Below are positions 27,627 through 36,910 of a stretch of 47,515 nucleotides of DNA, in pieces; position 1 is the stretch's first letter; the number at the start of each line of letters is the position of its first letter. Under the pieces are notes generated by a model. That model did not search any database. It saw nothing but the letters and a program-made list of their open reading frames with translations, and had not been told where the DNA came from. The position numbers were made by a program, and so were the translations under genes. Origin of the DNA: an uncultured Lachnospiraceae bacterium (lineage in GTDB: Bacteria; Bacillota; Clostridia; Lachnospirales; Lachnospiraceae); assembly GCA_905235845.1 (NCBI GenBank), contig CAJONG010000002.1:1-47515 (forward strand). Reading direction: 5' to 3'.

Positions 27627-28336
27627 AAGGTCTTAACAGGAATCAGATTAAATATATAGTCATAATCGCGATGGTGATCGACCATATAGCCTGGGCCTTT
27701 GTGCCGACACTGTCCGGTCTTGGGATAGCGATGCATTTCATTGGCAGACTTACGGGTCCCACGATGGCTTTTTTCATTGCCGAGGGATATCTGCATACGA
27801 GTGATATTAAAAGGTATGCTGCAAGACTTTGTATTTTTGCGTTCATATCATGGATACCATTCAGTATCTTTGAGAACGGGAGATGGCCGACGTGTGATTT
27901 TGGCATGATATATACACTTTTTCTTGGACTAATAGCAGTCTGGGTGTGGGATAAGGCCAAGATCAACTATTATTTTAAAATAGCAATTGTTATTATAATC
28001 CTGTTGCTGTCCTCATTCGGAGACTGGTCATATACAGCGGTTCTGATCCCCCTTATTCTGGTTAATTATAAGGATGATGAAGAGCTCAAATGGGGTGGGC
28101 TTATTCTCATATGCCTGGTAAAGATTGCTCTTGCCATGACATATGGATGGAAAAGTGGATTGATGCAATCCGGAATACTTCTGGTTCCGCTAATGCTTAT
28201 ATTTTTGTATAATGGTGAGGCAGGAAGCAAACACCATTTTCATAAATGGTTCTTTTATGTATTCTATCCGCTGCATCTTGTTATATTGATTATCATAAGA
28301 TATAAAGTGCTGGGGATAGGCGTGAAGTTTTTTTAA
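27617..28336 (+). CDS. TraX family membrane protein
   Basis: GLNRNQIKYIVIIAMVIDHIAWAFVPT..LTGPTMAFFIAEGYLHTSDIKRYAARLCIFAFISWIPF. Confidence 0.88.
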   Translation: MHVKGLNRNQIKYIVIIAMVIDHIAWAFVPTLSGLGIAMHFIGRLTGPTMAFFIAEGYLHTSDIKRYAARLCIFAFISWIPFSIFENGRWPTCDFGMIYTLFLGLIAVWVWDKAKINYYFKIAIVIIILLLSSFGDWSYTAVLIPLILVNYKDDEELKWGGLILICLVKIALAMTYGWKSGLMQSGILLVPLMLIFLYNGEAGSKHHFHKWFFYVFYPLHLVILIIIRYKVLGIGVKFF

Positions 28337-28352
28337 CTATCAAGGTGAACTC

Positions 28353-28613
28353 ATGAACAGTGAGATAAGGATGAATGTATCCTCCCTTGTACGCAAGGAT
28401 GGGGAAAAAGCCATATATGTCCTTTTTACGGATGGAGATAAGGAGGCAGAGTTCGTCGTGCCTGAGGGCAGGCTGCTTGACAATAAAGGCTTCTCGGATA
28501 AGGAGATAACAGAGCTTAGGGATTATCTTCATAATGAGCAGGACTACATATACAGTGTGGCAAAAAAGGTGAATCCCATGAAAGGATTCATGGGTAAAAA
28601 GCAGGGCGTGTAA
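28353..28613 (+). CDS. Small conserved hypothetical protein
   Basis: 86 aa ORF between TraX and GH5 genes, close spacing. Confidence 0.7.
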   Translation: MNSEIRMNVSSLVRKDGEKAIYVLFTDGDKEAEFVVPEGRLLDNKGFSDKEITELRDYLHNEQDYIYSVAKKVNPMKGFMGKKQGV

Positions 28614-28614
28614 T

Positions 28615-29805
28615 ATGGTAGCCGGAAAAAGGAGGTTTATTACAGCGATCTGTCTGATAATGGCGATCATTATATCAGGCTGTGCAGTCAGTAATAAAGT
28701 TGATAATAAGGAAAACGATAATGCGGATAAGTGGGAAGAGGAAGCTATCCTTCTAATGAGTGAGACTGAGCCGGCAGAGGATGAAAAAGAGAATAATACA
28801 GTAAGTCCATCGGGTTATACAGATCCGGTCAATATAGATGAGGTAGTGGGGAATGAGGAGAATGATATGAAGACAAAGTATGACAAGCACGGCGCATTAC
28901 ATGTGAATAACAGTGGAAAGTTAGTGGATCATAACGGTGAGATAGTGACTTTGCGCGGTTATTCTACCCATGGGATCAATCTCTACGGTGATTATATCAA
29001 CAGGGATTTCCTTGAGTATATGAGAGATGAATGGAAGATAGATGTGATAAGGCTGGCTATGTATACGGCGGAAGAGAACGGCTATTGCATTACATCCGAT
29101 GAGAAAAGGGAAGAGCTCATGGAGATTATTGACCGAGGAGTTAAGGCGGCTACAGAGCTTGGCTTATATGTGATAATAGACTGGCATATACTTTCGGATA
29201 ACAATCCTCATATATATGAGGATATGGCTGCAGATTTCTGGGATAAGATATCCGACAGATATTCTTCATACGGCAATATATTCTATGAGATATGCAATGA
29301 ACCCAATTCGGGCTGTACATGGCAGGATATCAAGACATACAGCGACAGGATGATCCCAATAATAAGGAAGAACGACCCTTATGCTGTTATACTTGTGGGT
29401 ACTCCCGAATGGAGTCAGCGAGTGGATGAGGCTGCCGACGATCCCATAAATACGGATGATAATATTATGTATGTACTGCATTTCTATGCTGATACACATA
29501 GAGACTATCTAAGGGGCGTTGGACAGAGTGCCATCGACAGAAAGCTTCCGCTCTTCGTGACGGAATTCGGGACCTGTGCGGCCGACGGCGGCGGAGCGCA
29601 TAACACCGAAGAAGCTGAAAAGTGGATGAAGCTGCTTGATGATAACGATATAAGCTATGTTATATGGAATATATCCAATAAGGATGAAACCAGTGCCATG
29701 ATCATGCCTTGGTGTGATAAGGTGACAGGTGATTATACCGATGACGAATTACGAGAGCCGGCGAAGTGGTACCGGGATGTCCTTAAGAGTGCTTCCGGCA
29801 GATAG
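28615..29805 (+). CDS. GH5 family cellulase/endoglucanase lipoprotein
   Basis: Lipobox IIISGC; LRGYSTHGIN, YVIIDWHILSDNNP, NIFYEICNEPNSG, VLHFYADTHR, PLFVTEFGTCAADGGG. Confidence 0.94.
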   Translation: MVAGKRRFITAICLIMAIIISGCAVSNKVDNKENDNADKWEEEAILLMSETEPAEDEKENNTVSPSGYTDPVNIDEVVGNEENDMKTKYDKHGALHVNNSGKLVDHNGEIVTLRGYSTHGINLYGDYINRDFLEYMRDEWKIDVIRLAMYTAEENGYCITSDEKREELMEIIDRGVKAATELGLYVIIDWHILSDNNPHIYEDMAADFWDKISDRYSSYGNIFYEICNEPNSGCTWQDIKTYSDRMIPIIRKNDPYAVILVGTPEWSQRVDEAADDPINTDDNIMYVLHFYADTHRDYLRGVGQSAIDRKLPLFVTEFGTCAADGGGAHNTEEAEKWMKLLDDNDISYVIWNISNKDETSAMIMPWCDKVTGDYTDDELREPAKWYRDVLKSASGR

Positions 29806-29861
29806 ATCACAGACAACCATAGGATTATGACAAATATATAGTTCCTGCGAGCTGGCATCGG

Positions 29862-30155
29862 TCACATAATCGTAGAGAGAGGCTTGTCATGAACATTGTT
29901 CCAAAGCTTCCCTCTGATATCATGTTGTGAATTAAGCCAGTCCACGGCTTCATCGCGACCGTCCTCCGTGAGAGGGAAGACCTCGCTTGTCTTAAGAGCA
30001 TCATCGGTGCTGTAGAAGGAATAGGGTTCAGGCCAGATGGTGGCAAGAATCTCATCATTGCCATTATTAGCCAGTCTGTAACGCATACCTGTATCTGAGC
30101 CTGTAAAGGGCTCTTTTTTAATGAAATTAAGTGATACCTTCTCTTTCTCTATCAT
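29862..30155 (-). CDS. Small hypothetical protein
   Basis: 97 aa, MIEKEKVSLNFIKKEPFTGSDTGMRYRLANNGNDEILATIWPEP. Confidence 0.65.
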   Translation of the reverse strand: MIEKEKVSLNFIKKEPFTGSDTGMRYRLANNGNDEILATIWPEPYSFYSTDDALKTSEVFPLTEDGRDEAVDWLNSQHDIRGKLWNNVHDKPLSTIM

Positions 30156-30266
30156 GTATCCCTATACCTCAATATTCCCTCTGTAATAACCTTGTAATAT
30201 ACATTAAATATACATGCAATACATATGTAAATCTTACATGGCAATTATTAATTCATGAATCAATAA

Positions 30267-33200
30267 TCATGACGCATTCAAGCGCTTGAATGCACTGCTT
30301 AGCATGAGTTTGATCCTGTTGAGCTGGTTCACCTCGCTGGCACCCGGATCATAGTCAATGGCTACGATATTGGCTTCCGGATGGGTACGCCTTATCTCCT
30401 TGATGACTCCTTTGCCGACTATATGATTGGGCAGGCATCCGAAGGGCTGTGTACATACGATATTAGTAGCCCCGTCATGTATGAGTTCAATCATCTCGCC
30501 CACAAGGAACCATCCCTCACCGGTCTGATTGCCGATGGATACATAGTCCTTGGCATAGTCTGCAAGGGTAAGTATATCGCTGTAGGGAGTAAAGTGTTTA
30601 CTCCTCTTAAAGGCATCATTAGCCGGCTTCTGCAGGAATTGTAAGGCTTTGATGCCAAGCGAAGAGATCCTGGCTGACTTCTTGCTCGTACCGAGATTCT
30701 CCGCCTTATATATCTGATTATAGAAGCAGTAGTGCATGAATCCGAAAAGCTCCGGTACTACAACCTCGGCGCCCTCTGATTCAAGCAGTTCAACCAGATG
30801 ATTATTGCCGGTGGGAGAGTACTTAACAAGGATCTCGCCCACTATACCCACGCGGGGCTTTTTAATATCCTCATGGATGGGGATGGAATCAAATTCCGCC
30901 ACCATATCACGGCATATCTTCCTGAATTCATGCAGGGAGGGATACTTCCTGCTACAAAAGCGGACGCATGTATCTACCCATTTTCTGTGCACCTTCTCTA
31001 CAGAGCCCGGAGTTATCTCATAGGGTCTCATGCGATATACGGTCTTCTGGAGTATATCACCGAAAGCAGCTCCGTAAGCGGCGCGTAAGAGGAAGGGGAT
31101 ATCGATCTTAAAGCCCGGATTGGATTCGATGCCTCCGAGGTTAAGGGATATTACAGGGATATGCTCAAGTCCTGCCTTACGCAGGGCACGTCTGATAAAG
31201 CCGATATAATTGGTGGCCCTGCATCCTCCGCCGGTCTGTGTGATGATCAGGGCAACCTTATCAGTATCATACTTACCCGATTCAAGGGCGGCCATAAGCT
31301 GACCTACCACTATAAGGGAAGGATAACATGCGTCATTATTAACATATTTAAGTCCGGCATCTATGGCAGTTCTGTTGTCATTATCAAGGACTACCAGATT
31401 GTATCCGCTTGCTGCCATGGCAGGACCAAGGATGTCAAAGTGTATGGGAGACATCTGGGGACAGAGTATGGTATAGCTGTCGCGCATCTTTTCGGTAAAC
31501 TGCACCTTGGTAATAGCACTTGAACGGATCGTACGTTTATCGCCCTTGCGCTTTTTGACTTCAAGGGCAGAGATGAGGGAACGTATTCTTATCCTTGCGG
31601 CTCCGAGATTATTGATCTCATCTATCTTAAGACAGGTATATATCTTGTCGGAGCCTGACAGAATATCATTAACCTGATCCGTAGTGACGGCATCGAGTCC
31701 GCAGCCGAAGGAATTAAGTTGTATCAGATCGAGGTAATCCACGGTCTTAACGAAGCTTGCGGCTGCATACAGTCTTGAATGATACATCCACTGATCCATG
31801 ACGATCAAAGGTCGCTCGGGCTTAGCCAGATGGGATATCGAATCCTCCGTTAGCACTGCGAATCCGTAGGATGTGATAAGCTCCGGTATACCGTGATTGA
31901 TCTCGGGGTCTAAGTGGTAGGGCCTTCCTGCAAGTACGATACCTCTTGTGCCGGTATCCTTAAGGTACTTAAGTGTCTCTTCGCCCTTATTTCTTACATC
32001 AGTTCTGGCAGCATCTAGCTCTTCCCATGCATCGTGTACAGCCGCCGTTATCTCCCATTCGGGAATCTCCTTAAATTCCTTCTTAAGGGCTTCCATAACG
32101 GTGTCGATGGAGGTAAAGGCCATGAAAGGGTTCTTAAAGATTACTTCACCACGTCCTATCTCTTCTACATTGTTCTTGATATTCTCAGGGTAGGAGGTAA
32201 CTATGGGGCAGTTGTAGTGATTGCCCGCATCCTTGAATTCCTCTCGCTCGTAGAACAGGGAAGGATAGAAGATGAAGTCAACACCCTCATGTATGAGCCA
32301 CATTATATGTCCGTGAGCTATCTTGGCCGGATAACACTCGGATTCGCTTGGTATTGATTCGATACCGAGTTCGTATATCTTATGAGTCGAGCTTGGAGAC
32401 AAGACGACTTTGTAATGAAGCTTAGTAAAGAATGTATACCAGAAAGGATAATTTTCATATATATTAAGGACTCTGGGAATACCTACGGTTCCACGAACCG
32501 CCTTGGAGCTTTCCAAGGGCTCGTAGGAGAAGAGCCGCTTAAGCTTATAATCGAAGAGATTGGGGATACCTGTATCAACCTTGGCTTTGCCGAGGCCGCG
32601 TTCGCAACGATTGCCTGATATATACTGTCTGCCGCCGGAGAAGCGGTTGATCGTAAGCCTGCAATTATTGGTACAGCCCTTACATTTGGCCATACTTGCC
32701 TCATACTTAAGTTCTGTGATCTCTTTAAGGCTTAACATTGTGGACTTATAGCCTTCCTCGTATTTTTCTCTGGCTATAAGGGCGGCACCGAAAGCGCCCA
32801 TGATACCGGCGATATCAGGTCTTATGGCTTCACATCCGGCGATCTTCTCGAAGGCTCTGAGGACAGCATCATTATAGAATGTACCGCCCTGTACTACTAT
32901 ATTACGGCCAAGCTCCGATGCACTTGATACCTTGATGACCTTAAAGAGAGCATTTTTGATAACGGAATATGCAAGACCGGCAGATATATCAGCTACGGTA
33001 GCACCTTCCTTCTGAGCCTGCTTGACCTTACTGTTCATGAACACGGTACATCTGGTGCCAAGGTCTATGGGATAAGGGGCAAAAAGCGCCTCACCTGCAA
33101 ATTCCTGTACACTTAAGTCAAGGGATGAAGCGAATGTCTCTATGAAGCTTCCGCAGCCGGAGGAACAGGCCTCGTTAAGCTGTACGGAATCAACGCAGCT

Positions 33201-34502
33201 ATTCTTGATCTTGATACACTTCATATCCTGACCGCCGATATCAAGGATACAGTCCACATCGGGGTTAAAGAATGCGGCGGCATAGTAGTGAGCCACAGTC
33301 TCCACCTCGCCGTCATCCAACATAAATGCGGCTTTCATAAGCGCTTCGCCGTAGCCTGTAGAGCAGGAGCGAACTATCCTTGCACCCTCGGGGAGTTTAT
33401 CATAGATATCCTTGATGGCATCAATGGCTGTCTGTAACGGGCTTCCGTTATTATTGCTGTAGAATGAGTGCAGAAGCTTGCCGTCCTCGCTGACAAGTGC
33501 GATCTTGGTAGTGGTTGAGCCGGCATCGATACCAAGGAAACAGTTGCCTTTATAGTCTGACAGGGGAGCGGTTATAACATGAGCCTTTTTATGTCTTTCA
33601 CTGAATGCGTCATAGCTTTCCTTATCCGGGAAAAGCGGCTCCATTCGCGCCACCTCAAAATCCATCTTGATACCGTTACTTAAGCGGTCTGTAAGTGCTG
33701 CAAGAGATATGCACACCTCATCCTTGGAATTGAGCGCTGACCCCATCGCTGCGAACAGATGTGAATTATTAAGCTCTATTGTATGTTCGTCATCAAGCTT
33801 AAGTGTCCTTATGAAAGCGACCTTAAGCTCAGAGAGAAAGTGCAGGGGTCCGCCAAGGAACGCCACATGTCCTCTTATGGGCTTACCGCAGGCAAGACCG
33901 GAGATGGTCTGATTGACCACGGCCTGAAAAATGGATGCTGCAAGGTCTTCTCTGGTAGCACCGTCATTGATAAGGGGCTGGATGTCCGTCTTGGCAAAAA
34001 CACCGCATCTGGCGGCTATCGTATACAGAGAATTGTAGTTTTTGGCATATTCGTTAAGTCCGGTGGCATCCGTCTGCAACAGGGCGGCCATCTGGTCTAT
34101 GAATGATCCGGTTCCGCCGGCACAGATCCCGTTCATTCGCTGCTCAACATTACCATTCTCAAAATATATGATCTTGGCATCCTCACCGCCAAGCTCAATG
34201 GCCACATCGGTCTTGGGCGCGAAGGTCTCAAGAGAGGTCGCAACGGCTATGACTTCCTGAGTGAACGGACAATCAAGGTGATTGGCTAATGTCAGTCCGC
34301 CACTGCCCGTGATCATGGGGTGAACATCTATATCCCCTAAAGATTCCTTCGCATCCTTAAGAAGCCCTGCAAGTGTACCCTGTATATCCGCAAAATGCCT
34401 CTTATAATCGGAAAAAAGAAGATTATTCTCTTCATCCATTATCGCAACCTTGACAGTGGTTGAACCTATATCTATTCCAAGTGAATATCGTGTCTTAGCC
34501 AT
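30267..34502 (-). CDS. Giant 2-hydroxyacyl-CoA dehydratase activase family protein (two BadF/HgdC-like ASKHA domains plus HgdB-like region)
   Basis: Two ASKHA copies ([17 protein letters not shown] / [33 protein letters not shown] / [16 protein letters not shown]), Cys motif [30 protein letters not shown]. Confidence 0.93.
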   Translation of the reverse strand: MAKTRYSLGIDIGSTTVKVAIMDEENNLLFSDYKRHFADIQGTLAGLLKDAKESLGDIDVHPMITGSGGLTLANHLDCPFTQEVIAVATSLETFAPKTDVAIELGGEDAKIIYFENGNVEQRMNGICAGGTGSFIDQMAALLQTDATGLNEYAKNYNSLYTIAARCGVFAKTDIQPLINDGATREDLAASIFQAVVNQTISGLACGKPIRGHVAFLGGPLHFLSELKVAFIRTLKLDDEHTIELNNSHLFAAMGSALNSKDEVCISLAALTDRLSNGIKMDFEVARMEPLFPDKESYDAFSERHKKAHVITAPLSDYKGNCFLGIDAGSTTTKIALVSEDGKLLHSFYSNNNGSPLQTAIDAIKDIYDKLPEGARIVRSCSTGYGEALMKAAFMLDDGEVETVAHYYAAAFFNPDVDCILDIGGQDMKCIKIKNSCVDSVQLNEACSSGCGSFIETFASSLDLSVQEFAGEALFAPYPIDLGTRCTVFMNSKVKQAQKEGATVADISAGLAYSVIKNALFKVIKVSSASELGRNIVVQGGTFYNDAVLRAFEKIAGCEAIRPDIAGIMGAFGAALIAREKYEEGYKSTMLSLKEITELKYEASMAKCKGCTNNCRLTINRFSGGRQYISGNRCERGLGKAKVDTGIPNLFDYKLKRLFSYEPLESSKAVRGTVGIPRVLNIYENYPFWYTFFTKLHYKVVLSPSSTHKIYELGIESIPSESECYPAKIAHGHIMWLIHEGVDFIFYPSLFYEREEFKDAGNHYNCPIVTSYPENIKNNVEEIGRGEVIFKNPFMAFTSIDTVMEALKKEFKEIPEWEITAAVHDAWEELDAARTDVRNKGEETLKYLKDTGTRGIVLAGRPYHLDPEINHGIPELITSYGFAVLTEDSISHLAKPERPLIVMDQWMYHSRLYAAASFVKTVDYLDLIQLNSFGCGLDAVTTDQVNDILSGSDKIYTCLKIDEINNLGAARIRIRSLISALEVKKRKGDKRTIRSSAITKVQFTEKMRDSYTILCPQMSPIHFDILGPAMAASGYNLVVLDNDNRTAIDAGLKYVNNDACYPSLIVVGQLMAALESGKYDTDKVALIITQTGGGCRATNYIGFIRRALRKAGLEHIPVISLNLGGIESNPGFKIDIPFLLRAAYGAAFGDILQKTVYRMRPYEITPGSVEKVHRKWVDTCVRFCSRKYPSLHEFRKICRDMVAEFDSIPIHEDIKKPRVGIVGEILVKYSPTGNNHLVELLESEGAEVVVPELFGFMHYCFYNQIYKAENLGTSKKSARISSLGIKALQFLQKPANDAFKRSKHFTPYSDILTLADYAKDYVSIGNQTGEGWFLVGEMIELIHDGATNIVCTQPFGCLPNHIVGKGVIKEIRRTHPEANIVAIDYDPGASEVNQLNRIKLMLSSAFKRLNAS

Positions 34503-34768
34503 TATTATCTCGTCACTTTCTTCGTATGTAGTATCCGTGACCACATTTAATAGGTAGAATTACAACTTAAGCAATCCTATCTATTCTACTTAAGAGCCCT
34601 CAAAAAATCAAGCATAATAGGATTATTTATGAAAGTTTAATAGTTAATGGCTTTTTAATTATTATAATATGCCAAAATGTGGTAAGATATATGCGGACTT
34701 TTTATCGGGGAAGCGAATCATATGAATATATGTCGCAAATGAAATGAACCAAATTACGGAGACTGACT

Positions 34769-35662
34769 ATGAAACAGAGTTTTAGCGATAGGATGGAACA
34801 AAAGCTTGGCAGATACGCCATAAGGAATATAACCTTATACCTGATAATATGTTATGCCTTCGGGTATGTGATAGAACTGGTCAACCCGGATTTTATAGGC
34901 TTCATGACACTTGAACCGGCATATATATTACATGGGCAGATATGGAGGATATTCACATGGCTTGTGATTCCACCCAGTGAGAGCAATCTTTTCTTCGTAC
35001 TTATCATGTTATACTTCTATTACAGCATAGGAAGAAGTCTTGAAATGGTATGGGGAACATACAGGCTGAACGTATATCTTATATCGGGTATGTTGTATAC
35101 GATAGCCGGAAGCTTCATACTCTATGGGATAATGAGGGGTCTCGGGGCTCCGGCAATGACCACGTTCGGACCGGCTTTTTCAACGACATATATCAATCTG
35201 TCGATCTTCCTTGCGTATGCGGCGACATTCCCGGAGATGCGGGTATTGCTTTTCTTCATAATACCCATCAAGGTCAAGGTGTTGGGTATCATATATGTTG
35301 TAATACTTGCATATGAGTGTATAAGCATAGGTATCAGATACGGAATGCTGATCGGAATGATATATTGGGTAGTAATAGGTGCATCGTTGCTTAACTTTGT
35401 GATATTCTTCTTCACTTCAAGGGGTAAGGTTAAGTTCAATCCAAGGCAGGCAAAGCAGCGCATGGAATACAGACATAATGTAGCCAAAGCGGAGCAAAAT
35501 AAGATATCCAAGCATAAATGTGCCGTATGCGGCAGGACAAGCGACAGCAATCCGGAGCTTGAATTCCGCTTCTGCTCTAAGTGTCAGGGCAATTATGAGT
35601 ATTGCAGTGACCACCTTTTTACCCATTCACATATCAGATATGACAACACGGGGGATAACTAA
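34769..35662 (+). CDS. Rhomboid-like membrane protein with C-terminal zinc-ribbon
   Basis: Rhomboid-like TM layout (EPAYILHGQIWRIFTWLVIPPS); no GxSG serine motif seen; CAVCGRTSDSNPELEFRFCSKCQGNYEYCSDHLFTHSH. Confidence 0.7.
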   Translation: MKQSFSDRMEQKLGRYAIRNITLYLIICYAFGYVIELVNPDFIGFMTLEPAYILHGQIWRIFTWLVIPPSESNLFFVLIMLYFYYSIGRSLEMVWGTYRLNVYLISGMLYTIAGSFILYGIMRGLGAPAMTTFGPAFSTTYINLSIFLAYAATFPEMRVLLFFIIPIKVKVLGIIYVVILAYECISIGIRYGMLIGMIYWVVIGASLLNFVIFFFTSRGKVKFNPRQAKQRMEYRHNVAKAEQNKISKHKCAVCGRTSDSNPELEFRFCSKCQGNYEYCSDHLFTHSHIRYDNTGDN

Positions 35663-36411
35663 TGGATAGAGAATTATTCACCGCAAAAATCGAAGAACTG
35701 GTGGCTGCGGGCAGAGAACAGGGCGGTATGGTGTCTAAGGAACAGGTGGAAGAGGCGGCCCTTGAACTTAATCTGCCGGTAAGCGGACTGAATGCGGTAT
35801 ATGATTACCTTAAGTCTAAAAAGATCGGAATAGGCGAAGCCATTGATATAGAGGAAGCCCTATCCAAGGAGGACAGGGATTATCTTAAGCTGTACCTTAA
35901 TGAGCTGGAAGAACTTACAGAGTACAGTGAAGGAGAGAAGGAGGCACATTATATCTCTGCCATGGCAGGTCATCTGGAGAGCCAGACTAAGGTTATAGAG
36001 ATCATGCTTCCACAGGTTGTGGATATAGCAAGGCTGTATGCGGATCAGGGAGTGCCGATAGAGGACCTTATAGGTGAGGGCAATGTGGCATTGTCTGCCG
36101 GAGTAACGATGCTTGGTGCTTTGGAGTCGTGGAAGGAAGTACCGGGAGCACTGGCTTCCATGGTGATGAATGCTATGGAACAGCTTATATCCGAAGAAAG
36201 TGACATACATAAAAGCGATGAGAAGATAGTATCCAAGGTCAATAAGGTGGCGGATGCGGCAAGAGAACTGGCTGAGTCCTATGGCCGTAAGGTGACTGTA
36301 GATGAGCTTATGGAAGAGACGAAGCTGAGCCGTAAGACCATAGAAGATGCGATTAGATTTTCAGGTGAGAAAATTGAGGATATAGATCCCGGTAATACTT
36401 CAGATAATTAA
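35662..36411 (+). CDS. Sigma-70-like protein lacking region 2.4/4 features
   Basis: DRDYLKLYLNELEEL (region 1.2-like), QVVDIARLYADQGVPIEDLIGEGNVALSAGV (region 2.1/2.2-like), AARELAESYGRKVTVDELMEETKLSRKTIEDAI (region 3-like). Overlaps upstream stop (TAATG). Confidence 0.72.
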   Translation: MDRELFTAKIEELVAAGREQGGMVSKEQVEEAALELNLPVSGLNAVYDYLKSKKIGIGEAIDIEEALSKEDRDYLKLYLNELEELTEYSEGEKEAHYISAMAGHLESQTKVIEIMLPQVVDIARLYADQGVPIEDLIGEGNVALSAGVTMLGALESWKEVPGALASMVMNAMEQLISEESDIHKSDEKIVSKVNKVADAARELAESYGRKVTVDELMEETKLSRKTIEDAIRFSGEKIEDIDPGNTSDN

Positions 36412-36467
36412 ATGTAAAATTAATTTCACTACTGAAATTACGCGCGATCAGATAATTTAGAAAGAAT

Positions 36468-36887
36468 ATGGATAAGACGGCAGACAGAGATTACAAGCAT
36501 ATAATACAGGATTTCTCAAACTTATATCTGGGAGGCAGATTAAGCTATGGGGAGATGATGGATATGGAGGATATACCCTTTAAGCTTAAAACCGTGATCT
36601 CCCGCTATATGCTTAAGGAAGTGGATAAGGACACAACACTGGAGAATCATCTTTTCTATATGGATAAGGACAGTACATCATATATGGTCTATAAGAAGCT
36701 TCGGGCGAGGTTTCTGTTAAATGTATTCTACGAAGACGGACACGGTAAGAATGAGCCGGGGTATCATATAGATGAATTCCTTATAGATGAGATACTTGAT
36801 AATGAGGATATAATGGCCAATAAGGATGTGACTTTTCTGACAGAGGTGAGGATATCCAAGCTTAAGCTGTCGGCTTTGTCGATATAA
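36468..36887 (+). CDS. Hypothetical protein
   Basis: 139 aa ORF MDKTADRDYKHIIQDFSNLYLGGRLSYGEMMDM. Confidence 0.7.
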   Translation: MDKTADRDYKHIIQDFSNLYLGGRLSYGEMMDMEDIPFKLKTVISRYMLKEVDKDTTLENHLFYMDKDSTSYMVYKKLRARFLLNVFYEDGHGKNEPGYHIDEFLIDEILDNEDIMANKDVTFLTEVRISKLKLSALSI

Positions 36888-36910
36888 CATACAACATGGA
36901 GGATAATTCA

